Shown: positions 32,778-45,204 of the stretch, piece after piece
Numbering within the stretch: the stretch's first letter is position 1
Layout: each line of letters starts with the position of its first letter
Source of the DNA: Diphasiastrum complanatum
Taxonomy: Eukaryota; Streptophyta; Lycopodiopsida; Lycopodiales; Lycopodiaceae
Assembly (NCBI GenBank): GCA_029204225.1
Contig: CM055107.1
Coordinates: 8,797,472-8,861,471, forward strand
Reading direction: 5' to 3'
Length of the DNA: 64,000 nucleotides
Made by a program: the position numbers and the translations under genes
The notes under the pieces: model-generated
Database searches by the model: none
Seen by the model: only the letters and a program-made list of their open reading frames with translations
What the model was told of the DNA's origin: nothing

Positions 32778-32969
32778 TTACTTTTCATGATAAGGAACCA
32801 TCGCATATTTTGCAACTGGTGAGCAATCACGAAAGAGAACGCCACATAATTTTTCATCTTTGCAATTAAGTGAAACAAAATAAAAAAATCTTAGAATAAA
32901 AAGCTCTTTTCTATAGCCGTTCGCAATAGCGTATTGCAATAAACGCAAGCCAGACTCTGCTACCCACAA
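32778..32969 (-). pseudogene. SET-domain-like exon fragment
   Basis: The minus strand reads WVAESGLRLLQYAIANG, resembling the SET start (SGLGLFA--I--G), then after a T-rich spacer GVLFRDCSPVAKYAMVPYHE ending at a clean donor (AAG followed by GTAAGT, near 32778). This differs from the SET fragment at 7850-8330. It directly adjoins a gypsy gag at 32970, which may have inserted here. The family call is weaker than for the other SET fragment. Confidence 0.4.
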
Positions 32970-34075
32970 TGCTCATCATGAGAGACGTACACCCAAACTA
33001 GATCTACCAAAGTTTGACGGTAGTTTGGACCCTCAAAGATTTTTGAAAACCTTTAAGAATGCATGTGATGTATATGGCGAGACATCACCTGACGCCATGA
33101 TTCAACTCTTCTCGATGACCATGATCGATCGAGCACGAGAATAGTTTTTTAACCTTGATTGTGAAGATAAACGTGACTGGTCACTCTTGAAGGAGGCCTT
33201 TATCAAACGCTTCAAGCCATTTCGCTTGATAGAAAGCCCTTTTGTCAAGCTAAGTATTATCAAAATGACAAAAGACGAACAAGTACGAGACTATATTGAG
33301 CATTTTAAATGTCAAAAGTCAAGTACAAGAACAGCCCTCTAAATAGATGCTCATCATCTGGTTCTTAGTCGGCCTTCCAAGATGGACTAGACACAAGCTT
33401 AAATCCAATGATGAATATACGAGCCTAAAGTTAGCTATGTCTGATGCCATCAAGGAAGAAGGCGAAGAATCAGACGTTGACTAATCCAAGGAAAGGCAAG
33501 CACCACGTGCTCCTGTCCGTGAGTCAAAGCCGATCGAGGACATCCAAGATCAGCTTTGGAAATCCCAGTTGGAGTTGCTTAATAAGCAACATCAACTACA
33601 GATGGAGAAACTCACCAATGAGTTTCAAGCTACCCTGAAGTCTATCCAAAGCAGTATGTCTGGTCAGTCAAACCCTGCACAGGTACCTTATAGACGAAAA
33701 ACAATATGGTGCCCACACTACCGGGCTACGCATCCTGTTGATGCTCGTCCTTCATATCGACCTATTCAAGCACATATAATTTAACAATATGAAGAACATC
33801 CATCACAATCTGGAAATGCCTTGCCTTATCATAAATATCCACCAGCAAGTCCAGAACCACTAGCCATACAAGATGGCTACGTCGTTATACAAGGGCCACT
33901 ACACACCAGATGTTTCATCTGTGGTGAAACCGGCCACTTCATGGTTGATTGTCCAATTAAGACCCAGTACCATGCTGAGTGTCCCAACTGTATCCGAAAA
34001 CACAGTTTCAAATATTGTCCAAAACAACCAACTAAGATCCTACCTGCCCGTCACGTCAGTTCTGAATCATAATAG
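32970..34075 (+). pseudogene. Ty3/gypsy gag (gypsy element 3), frameshifted
   Basis: Third copy of the Gag family: RRTPKLDLPKFDG, GETSPDAMIQLFSMT, an in-frame TAG where the other copies read W in ARDWF, and FIKRFKPFRLIESPFVKL. Further on, in another frame, come IEDIQDQLWKSQLELLNKQH and a zinc-knuckle segment CFICGETGHFMVDC, then CPNCIRKHSFKYC. At least three frame changes and several stops are present. It shows the C-terminal half of Gag that the other two copies lack. Confidence 0.88.
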
Positions 34076-36385
34076 GATCTTCACGACAACAACACGAGCA
34101 CCATAGCAACCAACAGTTAAACCTGCTGCTCAATCGAGAAGTTTCTTGTAAACTTCTACTACATCACCATCCAATACACCAGCACCATAATGAAAAAAGA
34201 CAATCTGAAATGAGTCCTTGTCGAAAGAAAGTAAAACCGATATTCTATCATCTGCTACAATGTCCAACCAAGAGCAACCTCCATAGGGAATTGACAGTTT
34301 TTCTCCCCTTCTACAACCTCAAATCTATTTGTCTTTCCACATGCTGATAAGATTTCCAATGTGCCAATACACAATATTTCTCGGATTCGAAAATCCAGAT
34401 AGAGATTCGGTTCTGAATCTCTTGTTCACAGAGGTCCTCAAGACATAGTACCTCAATAATACCTGCACCTCAAGCTATATCTTGCGATATCTGCTATCAA
34501 CGATGGTAGATTTTAGTGTCACCAACCCTATCTTGTTTTGACAAGGGCATGTCAGAGTAAGTCACATTACTCTACAAAACAACTAAAATATTGCAACTAT
34601 CAAGGTACATTATCAATGTTGATGAATGCAAGTTTTGTTCGACAAGTGCTATATAGTTCTCACTATCTGTAACGTTTGTTTATTTCCTTGTTTCTCTTCA
34701 CCTATTTTGTGTGACTGATTTTTGCGTGAGGAATAGCTACTGCACGAGAGTCTTCTGTAGAGCATCTCCAGAACACATTTTCATTCATCTATCCATCTTC
34801 CAATTACCATGTATAGTAGTTTCAAATTTTTGAAAACTATGTGAAATCCATGACAAGTTAGAGTTGATTCCTGCACCTCATTGCCATATTATTCTTTGAG
34901 TCAACTACAGCAAGATCGAAACAAATTTAGTTAAAATTTGTTCAATCTTTAGTCCAGTTAGATGTTCAACGAGTTTCACCTACGTGTTCCACACGTTGAT
35001 CCAATCCTGAGCATGAACAGTCACCAGCAACAACATCCCCACCAACAGATTTTGGGGGGAGGAGAGAGTGGATTTGCTTGGATCCACTGGAGCAGTTACG
35101 TTGCCAGCAACAACACCAAGAAGATCAACAGCCAAGGTCACAAACCCAAAGTCAACAATGACAAGGCTAAGAAGACAGATGGGCAATCCAAAGTGACTCG
35201 ATTAGAAGAAGTACCCTAGTCACAACGAAGATCCTTCAGAAAGAGAAACACAAGCATTGGAAAATCAGTCTCCTTCTTCAACCAATCTCTTGCCATACTT
35301 CTGCGCCCATTCTCATGTCTATCATCCACACCATCGACCGTTGTCACGACCACCCTCCCTTCCATCTGTTTGTTTATCATCAGTTTATTGTTCTTCTGAG
35401 AAATTTCCAGTTTTTTATAGTCTTACTGAAGCAGCTGATAGGTCGTTGAAAGTGTCTTGTGGAGACCAACTACCACCTATATTGGTTGTTCAGAAGAAGA
35501 AGATCTACAAAAGCAGGCGAAGTAGCTCGAAGAAATAAAAAATAATAATGCAAAAAAATTGAGGAGGAAAGGACAAAACTTAAACAACAGATGAGTCAGA
35601 TCGATCTTGATCAAAAGAAACTCTCTGGAGTAATGATAGTTGAATCCCCTCTTATGAAGCCCAAAGAGATCCAAAAGTAACGGATCAAAAGAAAGAGCTG
35701 CAGAAAATGAAAGATGAAGACATCCGTGAACCTGCAAATAAAGCAACCTCCTCACCCAGCAAGTGGTGGTCGAAGCTCAACATTGCAAGGGTCCAAGACT
35801 GCAACCGTAGAACTATCAGTTCCTTCACCCGACCACCAAGTCTTCATCATGTTTCCTTAGCGTTACCAAACTGTCCATCCAAAACTGTTCCTACCACCAA
35901 TTTTTGATGAATCCATCCCCTTGAGACTGATAACCAAGATTTGTGCTACCTATCAGAAAAGAGCATCGACAAGACTGGAACTTCAACCGAGAGAAGAACC
36001 ACAAAAACACCCAGAGGCAAATGGAGGATACAGACCTCCCAGAAGAAACCAAAGATGGAATCTGCCAAGAAACCAAAGATAAAACTGTCAATGGCAGATA
36101 CAAGTGACTAAACAAAGAGACATGAGGAAAGCACTCGAGCATGCAAGTTATGAAGTTGCTGGGAGCTCTCCAATTTTGAGAATGTCAACCACCTATAGCA
36201 ATAAGACATTCTAATCCAATTGTGGCAATTCGTGAAAGACATTTTTGTGATAAAGACTGGCGACAATAAGCACTTGGTTTTATGTAAGCGAACTAGGATC
36301 TACGCTTTTCCAAGTGACGATCGAAGATGCCAATGCAAAGCGGAGCGACATCGTCCAATATGAGTTGTAGTGGGTCCTGCAAAAC
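34076..36385 (+). other. Gypsy element 3 internal region, no pol found
   Basis: About 2.3 kb between gag and the 3' LTR has no protease, RT, RNase H or integrase motif that I can find. Short Gln/Pro/Lys-rich frames occur at 34962-35219 and 35257-35538. A basic, coiled-coil-like stretch (RRKGQNLNN) lies near 35560. It may be the leader-type filler of a non-autonomous derivative. Confidence 0.5.
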
Positions 36386-36400
36386 ATCAAGGGTGGGATA
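36386..36400 (+). promoter_or_regulatory. Polypurine tract of gypsy element 3
   Basis: ATCAAGGGTGGGATA directly precedes the LTR start TGTTGGCTG, as expected for the plus-strand primer. Confidence 0.7.
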
Positions 36401-36401
36401 A

Positions 36402-37495
36402 TGTTGGCTGATTCTGACGAATCCCCAAGATACTCGGACAGAGCAACTCAATAGCACCTCTCACCTTAGACCGAGGAGGTCTCTGAGAAGACGAGACTAA
36501 TGAAGACTGAGAGCCAAGTATGAGAGCCAAGAAATACTAGCTAGGAAAGACATGCAAGAACTATGTAAGCCTCATGGTGAATCCTGAAAGATGGAATGAC
36601 CATGTAGGAACTAGTATTTCTAGGCAAACGTAATAAATGCAAGTAGACCCCTCTTAAAGAAAGTAGAGTGAGCCACCTTTTGATGGTGACTTCTAGTGGA
36701 GAGCATTATTCCACTTGTTATTTGTGAAATGTGGAAATTCCACTAGGATGCCACCTAAGGAGCTCTCTTGCTTATATAAGAGACTCCCTCTTTGTGAAGA
36801 GGAGCTTTTTGCATTGTATCTACTCCATGCTTAATAAGAAGATTTTCCATGAGTTTGATGCTACACTAAGCTCCTTGATCATGATGGTTTTCTTGAGTGA
36901 TGCCCCTATGATCATGCCCTTCCATTCATATTGTGTGTGGTTGTGCATTTAGAGTGGATTGATCTTCTTGCTTTCCTAGTTGTAGATTAGATTTCTTGTT
37001 TTCTTGTGGATTAACATAGAAACCAGCATTCAAGTAAACTGAATAGGCTGGATATGTGGTGTGATTCTTGCATATCTTTGTACAATCCAGTTCTTGATGT
37101 TCTTGGGATGTCCAAGAATCAAAAGGCTGGGTAGTTTCTTGATTCTTGGACTTCTAACATGCTGTAGTTTTGTTTCTTGTTTCTTGTCTATGCTTTTCAA
37201 TCATATTTAGAGTAGTTCTGGTTTTGCAAGTAGATTAGTTTCTTTAAATTCAGTTACAGCCTTAGGATCTTGAAAACTGAGCAATTGTGCTGCGTTGCAA
37301 ATCTGACTTTGTTTACCATGGCTTGCTTCGTAACGGAGTTTATTGTTCCATTGGCAAGTGCTTATTCGTAAACAACAAAGTGTCGAGACCCTGCAGTCAT
37401 CCTCTGACAGGTTGGATGATTATACTACAACATTTGTGCACGTAGACATGCAAATTTGAATCTGTGTGCAGGTTCATATGCTTCAATAAAAACAA
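36402..37495 (+). mobile_element. 3' LTR of gypsy element 3 (right end approximate)
   Basis: Starts TGTTGGCTGATTC. It contains the CTCACCTTAGACC block, a TATA box (CTTATATAAGAGAC at about 36771) and the CCTCTGACAGG segment. Beyond 37430 it no longer aligns well by eye with the ends of the two minus-strand LTRs, so the right border is uncertain. Confidence 0.8.
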
Positions 37496-38549
37496 TGCAT
37501 ATGGTCTATTGGCTTCCATATATGAGATTAGGAGGATTGGCCTAGGCCATTCTCTACTTCAAGAAGGGTTGTGGAAGGACAAATAGCTTCCACAGAAGCT
37601 CAAAAAATTGCAGGCGCCTCAAACTTCTCTAGTGGAATGGAGTCCTTTCAAGAAGCCGGAGAAGATAATTTAAATGGCAAGAACCTCCTCATCCATCTTT
37701 GCCAAATGTATGGATGTTCTTTGTACAAATATGGAGTATGTTGTGTCTTTGCAAAATGTTTCAGATAGGATGAAGAAATTTTTGTCAACTCGAAAATTGG
37801 ACTACAATATCCTATGCCTTCTTGTGGATGGAGCTCCTTCCACCATTGCACTTTTTGATTGCTCTTTTATCTTTGTCCAAAGTGGACTTTGAATGGTAAG
37901 GATTGCAAATCTTTTGCCATTGTTTTTTCATCAAGTAGTCTTATGGTTGTAGGCATTTGGCATTTGTTTACTAACTCCATTTAGTGTCTTCTGGGCCTCA
38001 CAAGGATATTAGTTACTTTTGGGTCACATCCAATATGACGTGGCATAACTAACAGCTTGATTCAGTGGAGTACCGTGTATCCAAGACTAGGAGTATACTG
38101 AATCCTACTTACTGGCCATGGACATAACATTCTTCCCTCCTTAAACTGCTTCTATCCTTAGAAGCTCTCAAATAGGAAAGAATTACATGAACAGTTCTTT
38201 TAACTTTCAATAACAACCTAGAAAATCATTATCCTTAGTCTAACTTTCACATCAAACAAGTACTCATAGATAATCATATTTTCCAAGTGATAATCTCTAC
38301 AATGGAGTACAACTCAGGTTTGAAAAGTACAATAAGCGATAAATTTTCCATCTGGGTTACATTCACCACAAGTTAGTAACATCACCTTCATGTAAAGCAC
38401 TTACATGAAACATTGGGTGAATTAACTTAACTTAAGAAATTAAAGTTAAAGAAATAATAAAATAATTATAATTACAGTCTAAAATTATCCACAACTCTGA
38501 TAGATAATTCACAAATTCAAGTACAAATATCCTTAGAATACAAATTTTA
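37496..38549. other. Unassigned; possible gene fragment at 37560-37890
   Basis: Frames at 37571-37768 and 37674-37892 overlap on the plus strand and read protein-like (IASTEAQKIAGASNFSSG; LQNVSDRMKKFLSTRKLDY) but match no family I know. From 37900 to 38549 nothing is seen except AT-rich sequence. Confidence 0.35.
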
Positions 38550-39799
38550 AGATATGATAATTCATTCAATTAGAATATCTAGAAGAACCATTAAGATATA
38601 GATCGATTAAAACTCAACTCTGAGTATCCCAAATACTCTTTTGAGTTAAATGCTCCTGTTTTTAGCACAAATGCAAGAAAATATCCTTCATTCATCTTAA
38701 TAGACTTTTCTGTCTCCTATGATAACTAGAGATCTAATCAAAAGAAAAAACTGTACTCAAGCATCTGCAGACCATAAAGCCAACCGACGCCCCTCGTAGA
38801 GCATATAAAGCACTGCGATACCACTGTCGTTGCCCTCCCTGATACTCTCTATCTCACCTATAACGAGCTCAGAGCCCTCTACCACAAATGCCACCAGTAC
38901 CAACCTGCCATGCTCATCGTCTGTTACAATGCAACCTTCGCACATTATAGTGCCATTGTCCAAGATTCATCCATTCGCCATCCATGCCAAATCTCCGACT
39001 CTCTCTTCATTGAATCTGCCTCCACCTTTGACTACCAGGAACTCCATCTCACTTTCTCCCATTTCGACTTCCAAACTGGTGGAGAACGCACCTTCGACCA
39101 TGATCTTCAGTACGTCTCACAGGCCAAAGACACCACCTCTCTTCAAGTCGATCCTAACATGCCTCCTCTCGAATTCGCCAACTCACCACCTCATCCCATT
39201 TTGTCTCTTGTCGCTTCTTAACAACCCCCACCGCCTTTTCGCCCCCCAAAATTTGATCTTCCTTCCACATCCACTATTCCTCCATGCCCAGTCGACAACC
39301 TTCTTGATCTTGTGGCAGTTTACAAACACTGGTACAAGAAGGTGCTTTCAGTACCTGATTGAGAGCAGTCGGCACTCTTCATCTAGAATTATCTGGATAT
39401 TAAGACCAGAGGCGGCTATCAATTATCTAAAAAGCTCAAGGATATCCTCAAGAAAAAATCGACCGATATCTTGTCACTTTTGCACGCCCAACCAGAGTGG
39501 AGGAAGGTGGTATTCTTGCGCAACCCATAGCTGATCAACAGCTCCTATGATTTTACGAGTAGATCCATCGTACCATCTGATGCCCAAATGAAGAGCTTGG
39601 CCAACATTGAAGACTCCCAGCATCGAGGCCTATAATTGGCCAGTAATAAAATCAGAAAATGGTTGGAGCACAACGGTCGGTTTCCAAAGGGCCTCAACAG
39701 CTTTATGAATGATGCGACTAACTCTCTAGATCTCATCATACTAGAAGCCTACTACAATTTGGAGACCTTGCTTACAGCTGCAAAGGTGGAAACTAGGTG
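38550..39799 (+). pseudogene. Family X copy B (uninterrupted)
   Basis: Closest relative of copy A and not split by the copia element. Left non-coding part 38550-38812, then coding-like LTYNELRALYHKCHQYQPA, MLIVCYNATFAHYSAIVQDS, TFDYQELHLTFSHFDFQ and a Pro-rich linker, then LVAVYKHWYKKVLSVPD and the same TGA as in copy A, an additional TAG, YLDIKTRGGYQLSKKLKDIL and PEWRKVVFLRNP with a stop. The copy is cut at 39799 by an LTR scrap. One frame links the 38910 part to the stop after FLRNP, which argues for a former single protein. Confidence 0.72.
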
Positions 39800-39890
39800 G
39801 TCTTCTCAAAGACCTCCTCGGTCTAAGGTGAGAAGTGCTCTTGGGTAGCTCTGGCCAAGTATCTTGGGGATTCGTCAAAATCAGCCAACA
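39800..39890 (-). mobile_element. 91-bp scrap of the gypsy LTR start
   Basis: Matches the outermost part of the LTR of gypsy elements 1-3 (minus strand: TGTTGGCTGATTTTGACG to the GACCTCCTCGG block). It ends exactly at CAGCCAACA and is sandwiched between family X and a copia relic. Confidence 0.8.
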
Positions 39891-40185
39891 ATTGATGGAG
39901 CTAAAGATCATGGATTCAGAGGAGGCACGACTCATCTGCAATGACAATATATCAGCCCAACACCTTGCATCTAACCCAATCTTCCATGCAAAATCTAAGC
40001 ACATTGAGATATGCCATCACTTTGTGAGAGAAATGGTGCAAGCCAAGGAGATTGCTTTGGAGCATGTTCCAAGCAATGAATGTGTAGCTAATCTACTTAC
40101 TAAACCACTTCAAAAGACACCTTTTATGAAGTTCAAATCATCACTTGGAGTGATTAGTAAAGCAATGATTGAACCAAGCTAGATA
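39891..40185 (+). pseudogene. Ty1/copia RNase H, C-terminal end
   Basis: Contains LICNDNISAQHLASNPIFHA, KSKHIEICHHFVREMV and CVANLLTKPLQKTPF, the usual end of a copia RNase H, with a natural stop at 40180. All upstream pol is missing, replaced by the LTR scrap. Confidence 0.9.
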
Positions 40186-40186
40186 G

Positions 40187-40697
40187 TGAGGAGGAGTGTT
40201 AAAAATTCACAATTCTAGCTTGACTACGACTTGTAAATAGTTAGATGGTCATGATGTGGCTTGTCACACGTAGCAAATAGCATAGGGTTCCATTCATAAG
40301 GATGTTCTCAAGTTGACCTAAGTGATAGAACCTTTGGAATGAGTCCAAATCATGCTTATATACAAGAGAGAAAAAGTAGGAGCTATTTTTGGTAATTTTT
40401 ACATTGCTGAGGGATCTCCAAGATTCCAACCCTAATTTGGTAGGGATGAAAGATCCACCAAAGTTAGCATTAGGGATAGGTTTAGGGCAACTCATACCTT
40501 CCCAAAATCGTGATGGATCATGTATATATAGGTGATGATCTCTCACCAAAATGAATCAAGCAAATTCATGATTTTCCTCTCATATTGGTGCAATTGCTCT
40601 CTATGTTCATAATTTTTTGAGTTCTTGTGATTTGTAATCATTATAGGATTGAATGTGGGTTTGGTGTATCATGCTCAGACTGTGGGAGGCCGTACAT
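40187..40697 (+). mobile_element. Polypurine tract and 3' LTR of copia relic (right end approximate)
   Basis: GTGAGGAGGAG precedes TGTTAAAAATTCAC at 40197. A possible LTR end is ACATTCACA near 40700, abutting a minus-strand copia. A TATA-like TGTATATATAGG lies at about 40521. Confidence 0.6.
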
Positions 40698-41789
40698 TCA
40701 CAAGTGTGAAGGCTTCTTCAAGGAAGAAATAGAAAGTGTCTTCCGAGAAGAGTTAGTTGTCAGGACATAAATTGTAGACTGCTTCTGGTCCTTGCCCTTC
40801 AAATCAATAAATTGATCTTCTATGAAAGTCACATTCTTGTTAGTAAGAACTTTACAGGTGTCTATGTTATACAGTCTGTACATTCCATCAGAAGCACAAT
40901 AACCAACCAAAATTTTCTTGAATGAATGCTCATCTAATTTCTTTTTGTTGTCCTTTGGGAGATGAGCATAAGCAAGGCATCCAAATACTTTCAAATGTTT
41001 TAATGAAGGTTTGAATCTTGTCCAAAATTCATGAGGAGTTTCGTTGTCAGGCAAGCCTTTAGTTATACATCGGTTCTGCACGTAAGCTATTGTTGATACA
41101 TCATGTTGCCAAAATGACTTGGGCAATGATGCATGAGTTATCATGCATTTGGCAGACTCAACTAAGATCTTGTTCTTCCTTTTTGCCAATCCATTCGACT
41201 GTGGAGAATAGGAAGCAACAAATTGTTGCTCGATGCCGTTGGCTGAGCAATAATCCTTGAACTCATTTGAGATGTATTCACCACCGTTGTCGTTCCTAAG
41301 AGCTTTGATCTTCTTGTCTGTTCGCAACTCAACATTTGCTTTGTATTTCTTGAAGAATTGGAAGGCTTCATATTTGTGCTTGAGAAAATATACAACAGTT
41401 CTTCTAGAGTAGTCATCTATGAATGTAATAAAGAATTTAGCACCAAGCAGTGATGGTGTTTGCATTGGGCCACATATATCAGTATGTACAATGTGTAACA
41501 AATCTTTGAAAATATGTTCTTGATTTGACTTAAATGCCCTTCTTGCTTGCTTTCCTATGATACAACTTTGGCAGACAGCAGGGTCAACAATTTGATAGTC
41601 TAAATCAAGAACTGAAGAATGTCTAGACATGTATCCTATTGATGTATGATTAAGATGACCAAGTCTATAATGCCAAATTGATTCTTTATTGATAGATGCT
41701 GAATTGTTTAAAGCATGATCAATCACAGAATCACAATGACTAAGCTTATAGAGATATCCTTGCCTCTTTCTGAGTCCTGCTCTTATCAA
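40698..41789 (-). pseudogene. Ty1/copia GAG-pre-integrase and integrase
   Basis: An open 363-codon minus-strand frame. The zinc-binding N-terminus has WHYRLGHLNHTSIGYM and CQSCIIGKQARRAF; the core has VHTDICGPMQTPS (first Asp) and LRNDNGGEYISNEF (second Asp). The third catalytic acid is replaced: the sequence reads NGLAKRKNK, with Lys where copia integrases have Glu. The C-terminal part includes HLKVFGCLAYAHLP and ILVGYCASDGMYRLY. The frame breaks after 41789 toward gag. RT is absent because the sequence is truncated at 40697. Confidence 0.93.
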
Positions 41790-42584
41790 GAATTTGACAG
41801 GAATCTATCTGAAACTCTACCATATGTCCTAGATCTATGATTCAATTGATCGACAACAGATTTGTCATCAGATTCAGGACATTTGATACATTTGGTATTA
41901 GCTTTGACAGTCCATTCTAGAGATTCATTCTAACAATACCTTCATCTTTAATCTTGTGTGAGCTGCTATCTCCAAGGTGAACATATTTTTTGGTGTTGTA
42001 GGTCGAATAATTGATAAACCATTATCGATGCCTTGTCATATCTTGTGTTGCTCCAGAATCGAGGAACCATTCCTCAGATCGTGCGACATGGTAATGGCTT
42101 ACCATGAAGACTTCCTGCTCTTCATCATCTTCGATTTTCTACTTGGTGTCGGCTACATGACCTTGTTGATCTGGCTGCTTCTTCTTCTTGTCCTTGTTGA
42201 ACTTCAAGATTCGATAGTCCTGGATTTCATGATTCATCCTCTTGCAGTACCTGTAGAAGAGTCTTTTCTGGTTCTGAGCAAGTTGCTGATTTTAGGCCTT
42301 CTGTGACTGCTTTTGATTGCTGTTGTTTTTTCGACAGCTTTCTTCTTCTATTGTTTCCTTGTGTTCTTCTTGATGAACAATGCTTGTGAGTCATTGATGG
42401 AGGATGAGGATGCTCCATTCCTTCTTGTTCCCTCCTACAGTAGCATGATTAAGACTCACGACAAAGTTATATCTGAGTGTGTGGTTACCATCATCACCCA
42501 GTTTTCATAAGAGGATGGCAAACTGGTTAATAAGGTTCTGATAATGTCAACTCCAATATCACCTCCAAAAATCAGAGTTATTGA
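41790..42584 (-). pseudogene. Copia gag-protease, degenerate (same element)
   Basis: The minus strand has a zinc-knuckle remnant near 42240-42262 where the first and last Cys are Tyr (FYRYCKRMNHEIQDYRI), a Lys-rich stretch, and a protease motif WFLDSGATQDMT near 42034-42068, then stops. It continues the integrase frame at 40698-41789 after frame changes. Little of Gag upstream of the knuckle remains before the primer site. Confidence 0.8.
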
Positions 42585-42585
42585 T

Positions 42586-42601
42586 TACAGCTCTAATACC
42601 A
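42586..42601 (-). promoter_or_regulatory. Primer binding site, tRNA-iMet type (one change)
   Basis: Minus-strand TGGTATTAGAGCTG follows the LTR end CCCAACA; one base differs from TGGTATCAGAGC. Confidence 0.82.
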
Positions 42602-43353
42602 TGTTGGGATTCGATAGGTGGATCAACCGACAATGCCTGTTGCAGCAAATGTAGCAGTAGGGAATCCTCAGTGCATGAAACTAAGTCTATTGATTTAGAG
42701 ATCAGACCGATTTCGAAGTCTTAAAGTCGGTCCTACTTGATTGATCATAGCTTTGAAGTTGCTGGATCAACTGAGTTGATTCCCTAGCCATGCACATAGA
42801 GAGAGAGAGAGAGAGAACAATACAATTGCGCTCTGGATGTTCATGGATCATGAAGCTCGGAGTTTGCTTTGAAAATCCTTGCTTACTTCTATGCGTGTGT
42901 GTTCACACACACATGGCTAACTGATTAAAAGATTGAGTAATTTACAAACAGGATTAAGGCACTACATGTTGTTGGCAGTCACACTCGGACAATATATGAT
43001 TCAGTTGGAGATTTTGTCCAGTCGTGACAAAAGTACTATTGAACCGCCAAATCGACTTTTGAGAAGATGTCGAAGTTGGAGACTTCGATGTAGAGGAAGT
43101 CGATGACGTGGAAGTCGAAGACTTCGATGTCGATCATGTTTCTTACAAGAGCTTTGTTCGGACTTCGGGCAAGGAAACGTTGAGGTCAAGAAAATGTGAC
43201 ACCTTCGGGAAAATGCGACACCTTCGAGTTTTTCGCCTTTTTCGCCATGACTTAAAACATATTCTACGATTGTAGGAATATTTACAACAACGTAATGAAT
43301 GGATCTAGATTAGTAGAGATAGAGATAGAGATGAAGAGGATAGAAATCCAACA
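42602..43353 (-). mobile_element. 5' LTR of the minus-strand copia
   Basis: Begins TGTTGGATTTC at 43353 and ends CCCAACA at 42602 (TGTTGG/CCAACA inverted ends), 752 bp. It includes a GA microsatellite at 42799-42815 and, at 43060-43140, a repeated GAAGTCGA/CTTCGATG motif. The outer end is the best TG candidate next to a second one at 43362. Confidence 0.65.
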
Positions 43354-45204
43354 CCACCAACAAAAAATTCTCTTATAAAACTCAAGTGATTTTCAATCTA
43401 ACTTCTAACTTATAGTATTGTGCTCAAAAATTATTGGCCAAAGTGTTATAATTTCTCCTATAACCAATATGTGTAGAATTTCTATTGTCATATTATGCAT
43501 TCTAGAAGTCCATCCAAAAATATACTCCGGAATATTATACTCATAGAAGGATTGTAAATGGCAATCAAAGAACATATAATATGGCTTATAAAGATGTGTA
43601 ATCGGAACTCATTAAAAAAAACTTCCATCCACGATAAAGAGTTTCAACGGTAGTTCAATTATGGTGACGCTTATGGCCTTTGGCATAATGTTATGGAAAG
43701 GCAAACCGCCTTGTCTTACCGTAATGGATACTTGCTGAATATTATGCCCATTTTCGGACAAATAAAAAAGCAGAAAATGTATGCGTTTTTTTCAAAGGCA
43801 AATTCTGCTATTTTTTTTTTAAGCATTTCTGTGCCCGTCTGTACGACGTCCGTATAGCTGCCACGTGGTGCATTTTCAATGGTCAGTCAAAGTCAAACTG
43901 CCCATTATGCTTCGTAATGGGCATGTGAAAAAATCCCAAGTATCCATTACGCAATGGAAGGCGCCTGGGCACATGCCATTCTGCCCGGTTCGGCTTTCCA
44001 AAACAATCTAGGCTCGGCCCCTCCGTGCCTCGCGGCCTCGCCAAATGTTTTTGGAAATCCTTACCAGGCTTAATGGTTGCTGCCTGGCTCTTTCCTTAAT
44101 ACGTAATGCCATGTGCTTAGCTTTCCTTTGTATTTTGGGACCACCTCCGGGAGCAGAATGTCCATCCACTTTTCTCTCTCCTTTGGAATCAATCATTCTC
44201 TCTCTAGAATGTGCATTCTCTCTCTACGGAATGTGCGTTCTCTCTCCTCTCTCTATGGTGGAATGTGCATGTGCTATGTGGCAGTCCGTCATTGGTTGTC
44301 CACATGCACATTCCACCGCCAATTTTAAAAAAAACTAGTCCACACGTGCGGCTGTACCGTATGGCCCGGAAAAAAAAAACGATGTCCACATTCACACAAT
44401 GCCATTACCCAGGGGAAGACCAGCAAGGAAAGCCCTCAACCAGGTGACAAAACCCACCCACCGCCCCCCACCCAAAAAAAAAACATCATAATTTTACAAC
44501 CCTTCAGCCGTAATGTGCCAAACAAAAGATTCACATTTGTCTTGATCTTTCAATTGACCGTTTGCTCAATATTTGTTTTCATATGAATGCCTTGGAGGTT
44601 GCAACTGCCGAGATGAGCGTATTTTGCACCAAGTCAATCATGACATTGTTGCAACAACCACCTAATGATGAGGGTGGGTGATACCACCATCTTGGAAAGA
44701 TGGTGTTATATCTTTCCAAGATGCTAGATATTTGGGAGATCTTTGGTAGCCCTTTGGGCACCTCTATGACATTGGTAGCTTAAAATACGGTCCCCTCACA
44801 AATACCAAGCCTGCTTGTGTGGTGGTGGCTACATGCATCTAGGGTGGTTGCATTTGGATTTTGGATGCAATTTCAGATTTTTTGCATTTATATTGAGAGT
44901 TTTTATTCCATAATTCAGCAGAAGATTTCAGAGTATCAACTACCTCTCCAAGCCAGGAAGAAGATCCATCCATCAGAGGTGAAAATTCTCTCTCTTATTG
45001 CCCTTTAGCCTCTCGCAATCGTTTGTTAGATTAAGTTCTCAGTTCATGAAATTCTCTATTAAAGTTTGAAGGTGATAATTTGATGTGATGTGTGTCTCTA
45101 TGTCGTGAGCCTGCATCTCATATGCAACAGCTAATATAACTGATCAACTTTGCATTGCTCGTGATTTGATGGGCAGAAGCTGTATCCGGTTGCAAGCGTT
45201 AATC
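43354..45204. other. Unassigned; upstream region of the Gnk2-like gene
   Basis: No credible gene. Notable: CTCTCTCT-rich sequence with repeated GAATGTGC words at 44180-44320, and a mirrored TATCTTTCCAAGAT pair at 44692-44722. Short frames here are low-complexity. The final few hundred bases are presumably promoter of the next gene. Confidence 0.4.
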
